This document shows, one piece after another, positions 8,509 through 18,249 of a stretch of 64,000 nt of DNA. Source of the stretch: Apostichopus japonicus (Eukaryota; Echinodermata; Holothuroidea; Aspidochirotida; Stichopodidae); contig NC_092571.1 in NCBI RefSeq assembly GCF_037975245.1, positions 22,059,917 through 22,123,916 on the forward strand, given 5' to 3'. The number at the start of each line of letters is the position of its first letter. Positions within the stretch are counted from its first letter, which is position 1. Both the position numbers and the translations under genes were made by a program. Under the pieces are notes generated by a model that saw only the letters and a list, made by a program, of their open reading frames with translations, did no database searches and was not told the origin of the DNA.

Positions 8509-9005
8509 CTGAAGCTAATCCTCAATTATACAATCAATACAATTATACAACAAAACAAATTGACTACGAGAAATACAAAGCTCAAAAATTCTCCGATTAC
8601 GACTGTACCCATTTTAAAAACCTAGAAGATGAGTCGAACCAACTTTCATTAAGAGAATTACAAGGAACCTTCCTCAGGTCTAAAATTCAGTGGCACGAGG
8701 AGGGTGAAAAATCAACAAAGTTTTTCTTTAATCTTGAAAAATCAACGAAAATAATGAAGGTAATGAAACTACTAACTGACCAGAGCTTAATCATCACCGA
8801 TCAACACGAAATTATGAAAGAACAAGTAAAGTTTTATACAAACCTCTACCAAGCCGGAGAAACCGACAACGAATCGCGGAATCAGATACTTTGTGAACTC
8901 AGAAGATTTCTCTCGCCAATGGACGATGAAGCATGTGAAGCAAATATTTCATTAGATGAGTTGAAAGCCGCTCTGTTAGCAATGGAACCTGGAGTCCAGG
9001 ACTAG
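8509..9005 (+). pseudogene. L1-like LINE ORF2: linker before RT
   Basis: The frame, open from 8493, contains RSKIQWHEEGEKSTKFFFNL, a strong signature of the segment between endonuclease and RT in L1/Tx1-clade ORF2 proteins, followed by the MKLLTD...YTNLYQ stretch and LDELKAALLAMEPG. It should continue into SPGLDG, but the frame slips between 8988 and 8995 and stops at 9003-9005. No earlier ORF2 sequence precedes it. Confidence 0.8.
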
Positions 9006-9247
9006 ATGGACTAACTGCTGAATTTTACAAAGTGTTTTGGCGGGATTTTATCGATATTTTTACTAGACTCATTGAGACATCTTTCCATGACAACGAACTC
9101 TGTGAATCCATGAAAATAAGTATACTTACCCTTATACCCAAGAAAGGAGATCTTCGTAGTTTAAATAATTGGAGGCCAATAAGCCTCTCAAATGTCGATT
9201 ACAAAATGATTGCAAAAGCCTGCCAAACGAATCACAAGTATCAGTAA
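8993..9247 (+). pseudogene. L1-like LINE ORF2: RT fingers
   Basis: Continuation in a new frame: SPGLDGLTAEFYKVFW, then ILTLIPKKGD and NNWRPISLSNVDYKMIAKA. These are RT blocks 0-2 of the L1/Tx1 type. A frameshift near 9215 ends the match; the following residues to 9247 are out of frame. Confidence 0.8.
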
Positions 9248-9991
9248 GAATATTATTTCAGAAGATCAAACGTGTTGTATTCAATCAAGAGATATTTCTG
9301 AAAACGTACTTAGTATGCAAAATGTAATTGAGTATGTAAATTCATATAATAAACCAGGTTTTATTCTTAAAATAGACCACTATAAAGCCTTTGACAGAGT
9401 TGACCATAAATACCTCTTCGAAGTCGCTGAAAAATTGGGTTTTGGCCCTAAGCTCCTAAAATGGATCAAACTGTTTTTTACCAATATCGAGGGCCGAATC
9501 AAGCACAATGGTTATATATCCGATCCCTTCCCTGTCAAAAGGGGAGTTCGGCAGGGCTGCCCACTCTCAGCCATGCTCTATGTTCTCTGTGCCGAACCGT
9601 TTCTTGGAGCTATAATTAATTGTCCATATATTCATGGTATTAAATTTTGTGAAGTCGAAGCCAAAATTTTTCAGCACGCGGACGACACTACCTTTTTCGT
9701 GTCTAGTATCACAAGTATTTATTCTATTTTTAACATCATTAAATTGTATGAACGTGCTTCTGGCTCTAGTTGTAATATTGATAAAACTGAATTACTTAGC
9801 ATTGGGTGCAGCCATGTTAATCCCAGCAATTTCGACTTCCCTGTGAGGAAAGATTTCATTACAGTATTAGGTGTTGCTATTGGTAACGATAAAAAATCAA
9901 TCGAAAAAGAAAATTGGGAGAAAAAAGTTACCTCCTGCCGTAAATTACTAAATACCTTTTTACCTTTTAAATACCTTTTAAATTATCTTTT
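9216..9991 (+). pseudogene. L1-like LINE ORF2: RT catalytic palm
   Basis: Open frame from 9210 to 10010. It reads RITSISKNIISEDQTCC, motif A as LKIDHYKAFDRVDH (catalytic Asp kept), motif B as RGVRQGCPLS, and motif C as QHADDT with the two catalytic Asp at 9681-9686. The primer-grip region with LGVAIGND follows. All three catalytic aspartates survive. The match ends near 9990 in a patch of repeated CCTTTTAAAT, where replication slippage probably caused the frameshift. Confidence 0.85.
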
Positions 9992-10660
9992 AAGGGTAAA
10001 TCTCTCATAATAAATTCGCTCATCGTAACTCGCTTAGTATATTTGACCACTGTTTTACCAGTCCCTGATTGGTTTATCACCACATTACGTCAGAGTGTAG
10101 TCGATTTTATCTGGAGAGGTAAAAAACCTTCTATTAAGTATCTTAACTTGCTTTTACCAATCGACAGAGGGGGATTCAGTTTGAGCGACATTGAATTAAC
10201 AAGCGATGCTCTTAGAATTAAATTTTGTAGTCAGATATTAAGCAATAACATTAATATTAAATTACAAAAATTAATGTTGTATTTTTTTAATATGTATGAA
10301 GATATGAGCCTTGGGCGTGGTATCTTTCAAATTACTCCTAACCGCAAGTCTGTTCATAAGCTAAGCCCGTATTACACATGTGAACTCATGTTAGCATGGG
10401 ATCGGCTAATTCAAGGCCGTTTCTGGCTACCAGAGACAAGAGAAGACATCCTCAATCAACCTATCTTTAGTAATACCCTGATTGTTGACAATGATAGTCA
10501 AACACTTTTTAATCGTCACTTAATTAAAGGTGGTATCGTTTCTGTAAGTGTTCTGATGTATGAGATTACACCCACTTCTCTGCCAGCCAAGGCCGTGCAT
10601 GAGTGCATTGAGCTTGCTAATCCTGATAATCCCCTTACAGTAACCGATGTTCAGAATTAT
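9992..10660 (+). pseudogene. L1-like LINE ORF2: thumb and post-RT region
   Basis: New frame beginning KGKSLIINSLIVTRLVYL, then VLPVPDWF, DFIWRGKKP and LPIDRGGFSL, the usual post-RT sequence of L1/Tx1-type LINEs (VDFIWRGK...GGL-type block). It reads through to VQNY at 10649-10660, where a short foreign segment is inserted. Continuation is found at 10753. Confidence 0.8.
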
Positions 10661-10746
10661 TTTGATTTGATTTGATTTATTTGTTTTTCACGTGTAAATT
10701 TACAGTGTGAAGGAAGTCTTCCAAAAAGCGTACAACAGCTTAACAA
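10661..10746 (-). mobile_element. 86-bp nested LINE-tail insertion with 6-bp target duplication
   Basis: The sequence starts TTTGATTTGATTTGATTTAT and matches the tail fragment at 7447-7540 (shared CACGTG, GGAAGTCTTC and CAGCTTAACA-type blocks). AATTAT flanks it at 10655-10660 and 10747-10752. Insert plus one target copy is 92 bp, and removing them puts the two LINE segments back in one frame, so the target duplication and insert boundaries are well supported. It is a severely 5'-truncated retroinsertion in minus orientation. Confidence 0.85.
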
Positions 10747-10752
10747 AATTAT

Positions 10753-11289
10753 ATCGATGTCATTCTCCACGCCTTCCCCTCTGACTGGTTAGGTGATATA
10801 TTTTCTTCTGATGCAATTGTATCTACGCAAATTGACTATAATCCTACTGTAAAATTTCAAAATGGCAAAAACATTATAGATGCCTCCTCAGTTTCGTGCA
10901 GAATAGCTTCACGCCTTTTGCGTGACAATCTTAACACATCGCCCAAGGGCGAAGAATACTGGAAGCAGCATTTTCCCAGTCTTGATTTTTCTAATAGATG
11001 GAGTAACATATATCGTTCTCCAAAGTGTTTCTTTGACGCCGATATCGACTTCAAAGTATTACATAATATTCTTTACACTAACGACAAATTGTACAAGTTT
11101 GGATTAACCGGTTCTCCTTACTGCACCTTTTGCAAAACCACGCACGAAAGTACTATTCATCTTTTTATTGAGTGTTCTGAAGTCGAAAATGTATGGCACT
11201 TTTTGGTTAATAAGTTGCATACTTTACAACCGGTAGTTAATTTTGATGAATGGAAGGGGTTGTCCCTTCTGGGTCATTTTTGGCCGTAA
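10753..11289 (+). pseudogene. L1-like LINE ORF2: C-terminal zf-RVT-like region
   Basis: Open in one frame from 10753 to the stop at 11287-11289. It contains SCRIASRLLRDN, YWKQHFPSLDFSNRWSNIY, FKVLHNILYTNDKLYKFGL and a CCHC cluster, C-x2-C-x8-H-x4-C, at about 11122-11175 (SPYCTFC...HLFIEC), followed by VENVWHFL. This matches the cysteine-rich C-terminal region of L1/Tx1-type ORF2. A frameshift near 11255-11285 moves the remaining C-terminus to another frame. Confidence 0.8.
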
Positions 11290-11563
11290 AAGCAACTGTA
11301 TTGTAGGAATTTTGTGTGACTTCATCTTCAATATATATAAGTGTACAATTTGGAATTGCAGAATATCCCGCCTCAATAATAACTATCTTTGTAATATTGA
11401 AAAAGTTTTTCACAATGTACTCAAGAAGAAAATTCGGTTACTTTTTGATGTGTACTATCACAAAAACAATACCTCACGGTTTTTTAATATATTTACACAG
11501 AACGATATTGTGCTCTCTAAGAAAGAATCGAACAGCTATACTTACTATCTGGATAGAGGTTAA
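11286..11563 (+). pseudogene. L1-like LINE ORF2: extreme C-terminus
   Basis: Out of frame with the preceding segment. It reads KSNCIVGILCDFIFNIYKC, IWNCRISRLN, NIEKVFHNVLKKKIRLLF, the IWKCR-type tail seen at the ends of L1/Tx1-like ORF2 proteins. It stops at 11563. The frame is open from 11243, but only the part from about 11286 looks like the family. Confidence 0.7.
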
Positions 11564-11837
11564 TTTGTATACAATACGTGTTGACGTAATCAGGGTCTGG
11601 TCTTTTGACTTTGCTTTAGACATTGTTGTCTTTTGTATATAATTTCTTATGTCTGTGGTGTTTAGTATTTTAGTTTTCTCTTAACCTAAACATGAGTAAA
11701 TGTTAAGGTAATTATTAATTAATGTTCTAGTTGAATCAAATCATACTTAAGTTTTAATTCTGTAAAAATTACCCTTGAAAATAATATTGTCAATGGGTGA
11801 GCCAGTGGGCTCATCTCCCAATAAAAGAGGAAAAAAA
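11564..11837 (+). other. LINE 3' untranslated region and end
   Basis: Non-coding AT-rich tail of the L1/Tx1-like element. Near its end the stem TGAGCC (11798-11803) pairs with GGCTCA (11808-11813), with outer GGG/CCC, then AATAAA at 11820-11825 and seven A at 11831-11837. The last A is shared with the first satellite unit. A 3' hairpin of this kind may serve as the RT recognition structure. Confidence 0.65.
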
Positions 11838-12165
11838 TGGCGTGGCTCACTGTACGAGCTGATGATCGGGACTCTCTTTTGCATCCGTGGTTCGAACCCC
11901 GGTGATTACGTCTTTTGCCGAACTTTTACAGCAAGTGCCTACACGGGGAGCTGTAAGTATTAGTTAATCCACCTGATATCTCAGTCCATACAGTGGCGCG
12001 ATGGCTTGGCGCACTGTGCGAGCTGATGATCGAGACTCTCTTTTGCATCCGTGGTTCGAACCCCGGGTGATGACGTCTTTTGCCGATCTTTTAAAGCAAG
12101 TGCCTACAAGGGGAGCTGTAAATATTAGTTAATCCACCTAACATCTCAGTCCATACAGTGGCGCG
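11837..12165 (+). repeat. Diverged edge units of the satellite
   Basis: The first unit is truncated, starting inside the A-box region (ATGGCGTGGCTCACTG), and carries several private changes (CCCCGGTGATTACG, GCCGAACTTTT, ACCTGATATC). The second has TTTTAAAGC and TACAAGGGG. Units further in are much closer to the consensus. Diverged margins with a homogenised interior are the expected result of unequal exchange in satellites and support this being a true array border. Confidence 0.8.
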
Positions 12166-12250
12166 ATGGCTTGGCGCACTGTGCGAGCTGATGATCGAGA
12201 CTCTCTTTTGCATCCGTGGTTCGAACCCCGGGTGATGACGTCTTTTACAG

Positions 12251-12271
12251 CAAGTGCCTACACGGGGAGCT
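12251..12271 (+). other. Representative 21-nt splice-bounded segment of a satellite unit
   Basis: CTTTTACAG ends at 12250 and GTAAGT starts at 12272, so a 21-nt segment is bounded by a good 3' splice site and a perfect 5' splice site. It would read QVPTRGA in one frame. The pair is kept in most units, but some have lost the donor (CTGGAAG, for example near 13052) or the acceptor AG (TTTTACAAC, for example near 43995). Whether it is ever spliced is unknown. Confidence 0.35.
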
Positions 12272-12308
12272 GTAAGTATTAGTTAATCCACCTAACATCT
12301 CAGTCCAT

Positions 12309-12400
12309 ACAGTGGCGCGATGGCTTGGCGCACTGTGCGAGCTGATGATCGAGACTCTCTTTTGCATCCGTGGTTCGAACCCCGGGTGATGACGTCTTTT
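12309..12400 (+). promoter_or_regulatory. Representative internal Pol III promoter and terminator of one unit
   Basis: A-box-like TGGCTTGGCGC at 12321-12331 (about 9 of 11 consensus positions) and B-box GGTTCGAACCC at 12372-12382 (full match), with 40 bp between, as in tRNA genes. A T4 run at 12397-12400 follows 14 bp after the B-box and would end a transcript of about 90 nt. A second T4 at 12360-12363 lies between the boxes and could cause early termination. Long units have one more T4. The D-arm-like stem GCTTG/CGAGC can form, but the T-stem is weak and acceptor halves do not pair, so this is not an intact tRNA gene. The same arrangement recurs in nearly every unit. Confidence 0.6.
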
Positions 12401-13264
12401 ACAGCAAGTGCCTACACGGGGAGCTGTAAATATTAGTTAATCCACCTAACATCTCAGTCCATACAGTGGCGCGATGGCTTGGCGCACTGTGCGAGCTGAT
12501 GATCGAGACTCTCTTTTGCATCCGTGGTTCGAACCCCGGGTGATGACGTCTTTTACAGCAAGTGCCTACACGGGGAGCTGTAAGTATTAGTTAATCCACC
12601 TAACATCTCAGTCCATACAGTGGCGCGATGGCTTGGCGCACTGTGCGAGCTGATGATCGAGACTCTCTTTTGCATCCGTGGTTCGAACCCCGGGTGATGA
12701 CGTCTTTTGCCGATCTTTTACAGCAAGTGCCTACACGGGGAGCTGTAAGTATTAGTTAATCCACCTAATATCTCAGTCCATACAGTGGCGCGATGGCTTG
12801 GCGCACTGTGCGAGCTGATGATCGAGACTCTCTTTTGCATCCGTGGTTCGAACCCCGGGTGATGACGTCTTTTACAGCAAGTGCCTACACGGGGAGCTGT
12901 AAGTATTAGTTAATCCACCTAACATCTCAGTCCATACAGTGGCGCGATGGCTTGGCGCACTGTGCGAGCTGATGATCGAGACTCTCTTTTGCATCCGTGG
13001 TTCGAACCCCGGGTGATGACGTCTTTTACAGCAAGTGCCTACACGGGGAGCTGGAAGTATTAGTTAATCCACCTAATATCTCAGTCCATACAGTGGCGCG
13101 ATGGCTTGGCGCACTGTGCGAGCTGATGATCGAGACTCTCTTTTGCATCCGTGGTTCGAACCCCGGGTGATGACGTCTTTTGCCGATCTTTTACAGCAAG
13201 TGCCTACACGGGGAGCTGTAAGTATTAGTTAATCCACCTAATATCTCAGTCCATACAGTGGCGC

Positions 13265-16200
13265 GATAGCTTGGCGCACTGTGCGAGCTGATGATCGAGA
13301 CTCTCTTTTGCATCCGTGGTTCGAACCCCGGGTGATGACGTCTTTTGCCGATCTTTTACAGCAAGTGCCTACACGGGGAGCTGTAAGTATTAGTTAATCC
13401 ACCTAACATCTCAGTCCATACAGTGGCGCGATGGCTTGGCGCACTGTGCGAGCTGATGATCGAGACTCTCTTTTGCATCCGTGGTTCGAACCCCGGGTGA
13501 TGACGTCTTTTACAGCAAGTGCCTACACGGGGAGCTGGAAGTATTAGTTAATCCACCTAATATCTCAGTCCATACAGTGGCGCGATGGCTTGGCGCACTG
13601 TGCGAGCTGATGATCGAGACTCTCTTTTGCATCCGTGGTTCGAACCCCGGGTGATGACGTCTTTTACAGCAAGTGCCTACACGGGGAGCTGTAAGTATTA
13701 GTTAATCCACCTAACATCTCAGTACATACAGTGGCGCGATGGCTTGGCGCACTGTGCGAGCTGATGATCGAGACTCTCTTTTGCATCCGTGGTTCGAACC
13801 CCGGGTGATGACGTCTTTTACAGCAAGTGCCTACACGGGGAGCTGGAAGTATTAGTTAATCCACCTAATATCTCAGTCCATACAGTGGCGCGATGGCTTG
13901 GCGCACTGTGCGAGCTGATGATCGAGACTCTCTTTTGCATCCGTGGTTCGAACCCCGGGTGATGACGTCTTTTGCCGATCTTTTACAGCAAGTGCCTACA
14001 CGGGGAGCTGTAAGTATTAGTTAATCCACCTAATATCTCAGTCCATACAGTGGCGCGATAGCTTGGCGCACTGTGCGAGCTGATGATCGAGACTCTCTTT
14101 TGCATCCGTGGTTCGAAGCCCGGGTGATGACGTCTTTTGCCGATCTTTTACAGCAAGTGCCTACACGGGGAGCTGTAAGTATTAGTTAATCCACCTAACA
14201 TCTCAGTCCATACAGTGGCGCGATGGCTTGGCGCACTGTGCGAGCTGATGATCGAGACTCTCTTTTGCATCCGTGGTTCGAACCCCGGGTGATGACGTCT
14301 TTTACAGCAAGTGCCTACACGGGGAGCTGTAAGTATTAGTTAATCCACCTAACATCTCAGTCCATACAGTGGCGCGATGGCTTGGCGCACTGTGCGAGCT
14401 GATGATCGAGACTCTCTTTTGCATCCGTGGTTCGACCCCCGGGTGATGACGTCTTTTACAGCAAGTGCCTACACGGGGAGCTGTAAGTATTAGTTAATCC
14501 ACCTAATATCTCAGTCCATACAGTGGCGCGATGGCTTGGCGCACTGTGCGAGCTGATGATCGAGACTCTCTTTTGCATCCGTGGTTCGAACCCCGGGTGA
14601 TGACGTCTTTTGCCGATCTTTTACAGCAAGTGCCTACACGGGGAGCTGTAAGTATTAGTTAATCCACCTAATATCTCAGTCCATACAGTGGCGCGATGGC
14701 TTGGCGCACTGTGCGAGCTGATGATCGAGACTCTCTTTTGCATCCGTGGTTCGAACCCCGGGTGATGACGTCTTTTGCCGATCTTTTACAGCAAGTGCCT
14801 ACACGGGGAGCTGTAAGTATTAGTTAATCCACCTAATATCTCAGTCCATACAGTGGCGCGATGGCTTGGCGCACTGTGCGAGCTGATGATCGAAACTCTC
14901 TTTTGCATCCGTGGTTCGAACCCTGGGTGATGACGTCTTTTACAGCAAGTGCCTACACGGGGAGCTGTAAGTATTAGTTAATCCACCTAATATCTCAGTC
15001 CATACAGTGGCGCGATGGCTTGGCGCACTGTGCGAGCTGATGATCGAGACTCTCTTTTGCATCCGTGGTTCGAACCCCGGGTGATGACGTCTTTTGCCGA
15101 TCTTTTACAGCAAGTGCCTACACGGGGAGCTGTAAGTATTAGTTAATCCACCTAACATCTCAGTCCATACAGTGGCGCGATGGCTTGGCGCACTGTGCGA
15201 GCTGATGATCGAGACTCTCTTTTGCATCCGTGGTTCGAACCCCGGGTGATGACGTCTTTTACAGCAAGTGCCTACACGGGGAGCTGTAAGTATTAGTTAA
15301 TCCACCTAATATCTCAGTCCATACAGTGGCGCGATGGCTTGGCGCACTGTGCGAGCTGATGATCGAGACTCTCTTTTGCATCCGTGGTTCGAACCCCGGG
15401 TGATGACGTCTTTTGCCGATCTTTTACAGCAAGTGCCTACACGGGGAGCTGTAAGTATTAGTTAATCCACCTAATATCTCAGTCCATACAGTGGCGCGAT
15501 GGCTTGGCGCACTGTGCGAGCTGATGATCGAGACTCTCTTTTGCATCCGTGGTTCGAACCCCGGGTGATGACGTCTTTTACAGCAAGTGCCTACACGGGG
15601 AGCTGTAAGTATTAGTTAATCCACCTAACATCTCAGTACATACAGTGGCGCGATGGCTTGGCGCACTGTGCGAGCTGATGATCGAGACTCTCTTTTGCAT
15701 CCGTGGTTCGAACCCCGGGTGATGACGTCTTTTACAGCAAGTGCCTACACGGGGAGCTGGAAGTATTAGTTAATCCACCTAATATCTCAGTCCATACAGT
15801 GGCGCGATGGCTTGGCGCACTGTGCGAGCTGATGATCGAGACTCTCTTTTGCATCCGTGGTTCGAACCCCGGGTGATGACGTCTTTTGCCGATCTTTTAC
15901 AGCAAGTGCCTACACGGGGAGCTGTAAGTATTAGTTAATCCACCTAATATCTCAGTCCATACAGTGGCGCGATAGCTTGGCGCACTGTGCGAGCTGATGA
16001 TCGAGACTCTCTTTTGCATCCGTGGTTCGAACCCCGGGTGATGACGTCTTTTGCCGATCTTTTACAGCAAGTGCCTACACGGGGAGCTGTAAGTATTAGT
16101 TAATCCACCTAACATCTCAGTCCATACAGTGGCGCGATGGCTTGGCGCACTGTGCGAGCTGATGATCGAGACTCTCTTTTGCATCCGTGGTTCGAACCCC

Positions 16201-17250
16201 GGGTGATGACGTCTTTTACAGCAAGTGCCTACACGGGGAGCTGTAAGTATTAGTTAATCCACCTAACATCTCAGTCCATACAGTGGCGCGATGGCTTGGC
16301 GCACTGTGCGAGCTGATGATCGAGACTCTCTTTTGCATCCGTGGTTCGAACCCCGGGTGATGACGTCTTTTACAGCAAGTGCCTACACGGGGAGCTGTAA
16401 GTATTAGTTAATCCACCTAATATCTCAGTCCATACAGTGGCGCGATGGCTTGGCGCACTGTGCGAGCTGATGATCGAGACTCTCTTTTGCATCCGTGGTT
16501 CGAACCCCGGGTGATGACGTCTTTTGCCGATCTTTTACAGCAAGTGCCTACACGGGGAGCTGTAAGTATTAGTTAATCCACCTAATATCTCAGTCCATAC
16601 AGTGGCGCGATGGCTTGGCGCACTGTGCGAGCTGATGATCGAGACTCTCTTTTGCATCCGTGGTTCGAACCCCGGGTGATGACGTCTTTTACAGCAAGTG
16701 CCTACACGGGGAGCTGTAAGTATTAGTTAATCCACCTAACATCTCAGTACATACAGTGGCGCGATGGCTTGGCGCACTGTGCGAGCTGATGATCGAGACT
16801 CTCTTTTGCATCCGTGGTTCGAACCCCGGGTGATGACGTCTTTTACAGCAAGTGCCTACACGGGGAGCTGGAAGTATTAGTTAATCCACCTAATATCTCA
16901 GTCCATACAGTGGCGCGATGGCTTGGCGCACTGTGCGAGCTGATGATCGAGACTCTCTTTTGCATCCGTGGTTCGAACCCCGGGTGATGACGTCTTTTGC
17001 CGATCTTTTACAGCAAGTGCCTACACGGGGAGCTGTAAGTATTAGTTAATCCACCTAAAATCTCAGTCCATACAGTGGCGCGATAGCTTGGCGCACTGTG
17101 CGAGCTGATGATCGAGACTCTCTTTTGCATCCGTGGTTCGAACCCCGGGTGATGACGTCTTTTGCCGATCTTTTACAGCAAGTGCCTACACGGGGAGCAG
17201 TAAGTATTAGTTAATCCACCTAACATCTCAGTCCATACAGTGGCGCGATG
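13265..17250 (+). repeat. Nested higher-order repeats, periods 792, 1914 and 1111 bp
   Basis: The rare variant GCGATAGCTTGG marks 13265, 14057, 15971 and 17082. The intervals are 792 (5 units, 2 long), 1914 (12 units, 6 long) and 1111 (7 units, 3 long). Companion variants CAGTACATAC (about 13721, 15636, 16747) and CTGGAAG recur in the same register, showing block duplication rather than independent mutation. Confidence 0.85.
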
Positions 17251-18249
17251 GCTTGGCGCACTGTGCGAGCTGATGATCGAGACTCTCTTTTGCATCCGTG
17301 GTTCGAACCCCGGGTGATGACGTCTTTTACAGCAAGTGCCTACACGGGGAGCTGTAAGTATTAGTTAATCCACCTAACATCTCAGTCCATACAGTGGCGC
17401 GATGGCTTGGCGCACTGTGCGAGCTGATGATCGAGACTCTCTTTTGCATCCGTGGTTCGAACCCCGGGTGATGACGTCTTTTACAGCAAGTGCCTACACG
17501 GGGAGCTGTAAGTATTAGTTAATCCACCTAATATCTCAGTCCATACAGTGGCGCGATGGCTTGGCGCACTGTGCGAGCTGATGATCGAGACTCTCTTTTG
17601 CATCCGTGGTTCGAACCCCGGGTGATGACGTCTTTTGCCGATCTTTTACAGCAAGTGCCTACACGGGGAGCTGTAAGTATTAGTTAATCCACCTAATATC
17701 TCAGTCCATACAGTGGCGCGATGGCTTGGCGCACTGTGCGAGCTGATGATCGAGACTCTCTTTTGCATCCGTGGTTCGAACCCCGGGTGATGACGTCTTT
17801 TGCCGATCTTTTACAGCAAGTGCCTACACGGGGAGCTGTAAGTAATAGTTAATCCACCTAATATCTCAGTCCATACAGTGGCGCGATGGCTTGGCGCACT
17901 GTGCGAGCTGATGATCGAGACTCTCTTTTGCATCCGTGGTTCGAACCCCGGGTGATGACGTCTTTTGCCGATCTTTTACAGCAAGTGCCTACACGGGGAG
18001 CTGTAAGTATTAGTTAATCCACCTAACATCTCAGTCCATACAGTGGCGCGATGGCTTGGCGCACTGTGCGAGCTGATGATCGAGACTCTCTTTTGCATCC
18101 GTGGTTCGAACCCCGGGTGATGACGTCTTTTACAGCAAGTGCCTACACGGGGAGCTGTAAGTATTAGTTAATCCACCTAACATCTCAGTCCATACAGTGG
18201 CGCGATGGCTTGGCGCACTGTGCGAGCTGATGATCGAGACTCTCTTTTG

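Larger units (their letters stand above)
7722..8535. repeat. Flanking 15-bp direct and 27-bp inverted repeats
   Basis: TGGTAACTTTAAAAA occurs at 7722-7736 and again at 8494-8508. Close behind each copy lies one arm of a perfect 27-bp inverted repeat: 7741-7767 and 8509-8535. The right arm is the start of the L1-like LINE reading frame. The DIRS-like fragments lie between. The 15-bp direct repeat could be a target-site duplication. The inverted copy of LINE sequence suggests template switching during insertion or break repair. Confidence 0.8.
8509..11837 (+). mobile_element. Decayed L1/Tx1-like LINE, 5'-truncated
   Basis: The plus strand carries, in order, the linker before RT, RT fingers, palm, thumb, the C-terminal CCHC region and a 3' untranslated tail with a terminal stem-loop, AATAAA and a short A run. 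The endonuclease half and ORF1 are missing, so it is truncated at about 8509. The reading frame changes near 8990, 9215, 9990 and 11285 and is split by a nested insertion at 10661. It cannot encode a functional enzyme. The 3' end abuts the satellite array directly. Confidence 0.8.

Noticed and set aside
11775-11963. 62-codon plus-strand frame
   Set aside because: It runs from the LINE 3' tail across the junction into satellite sequence and matches no family.
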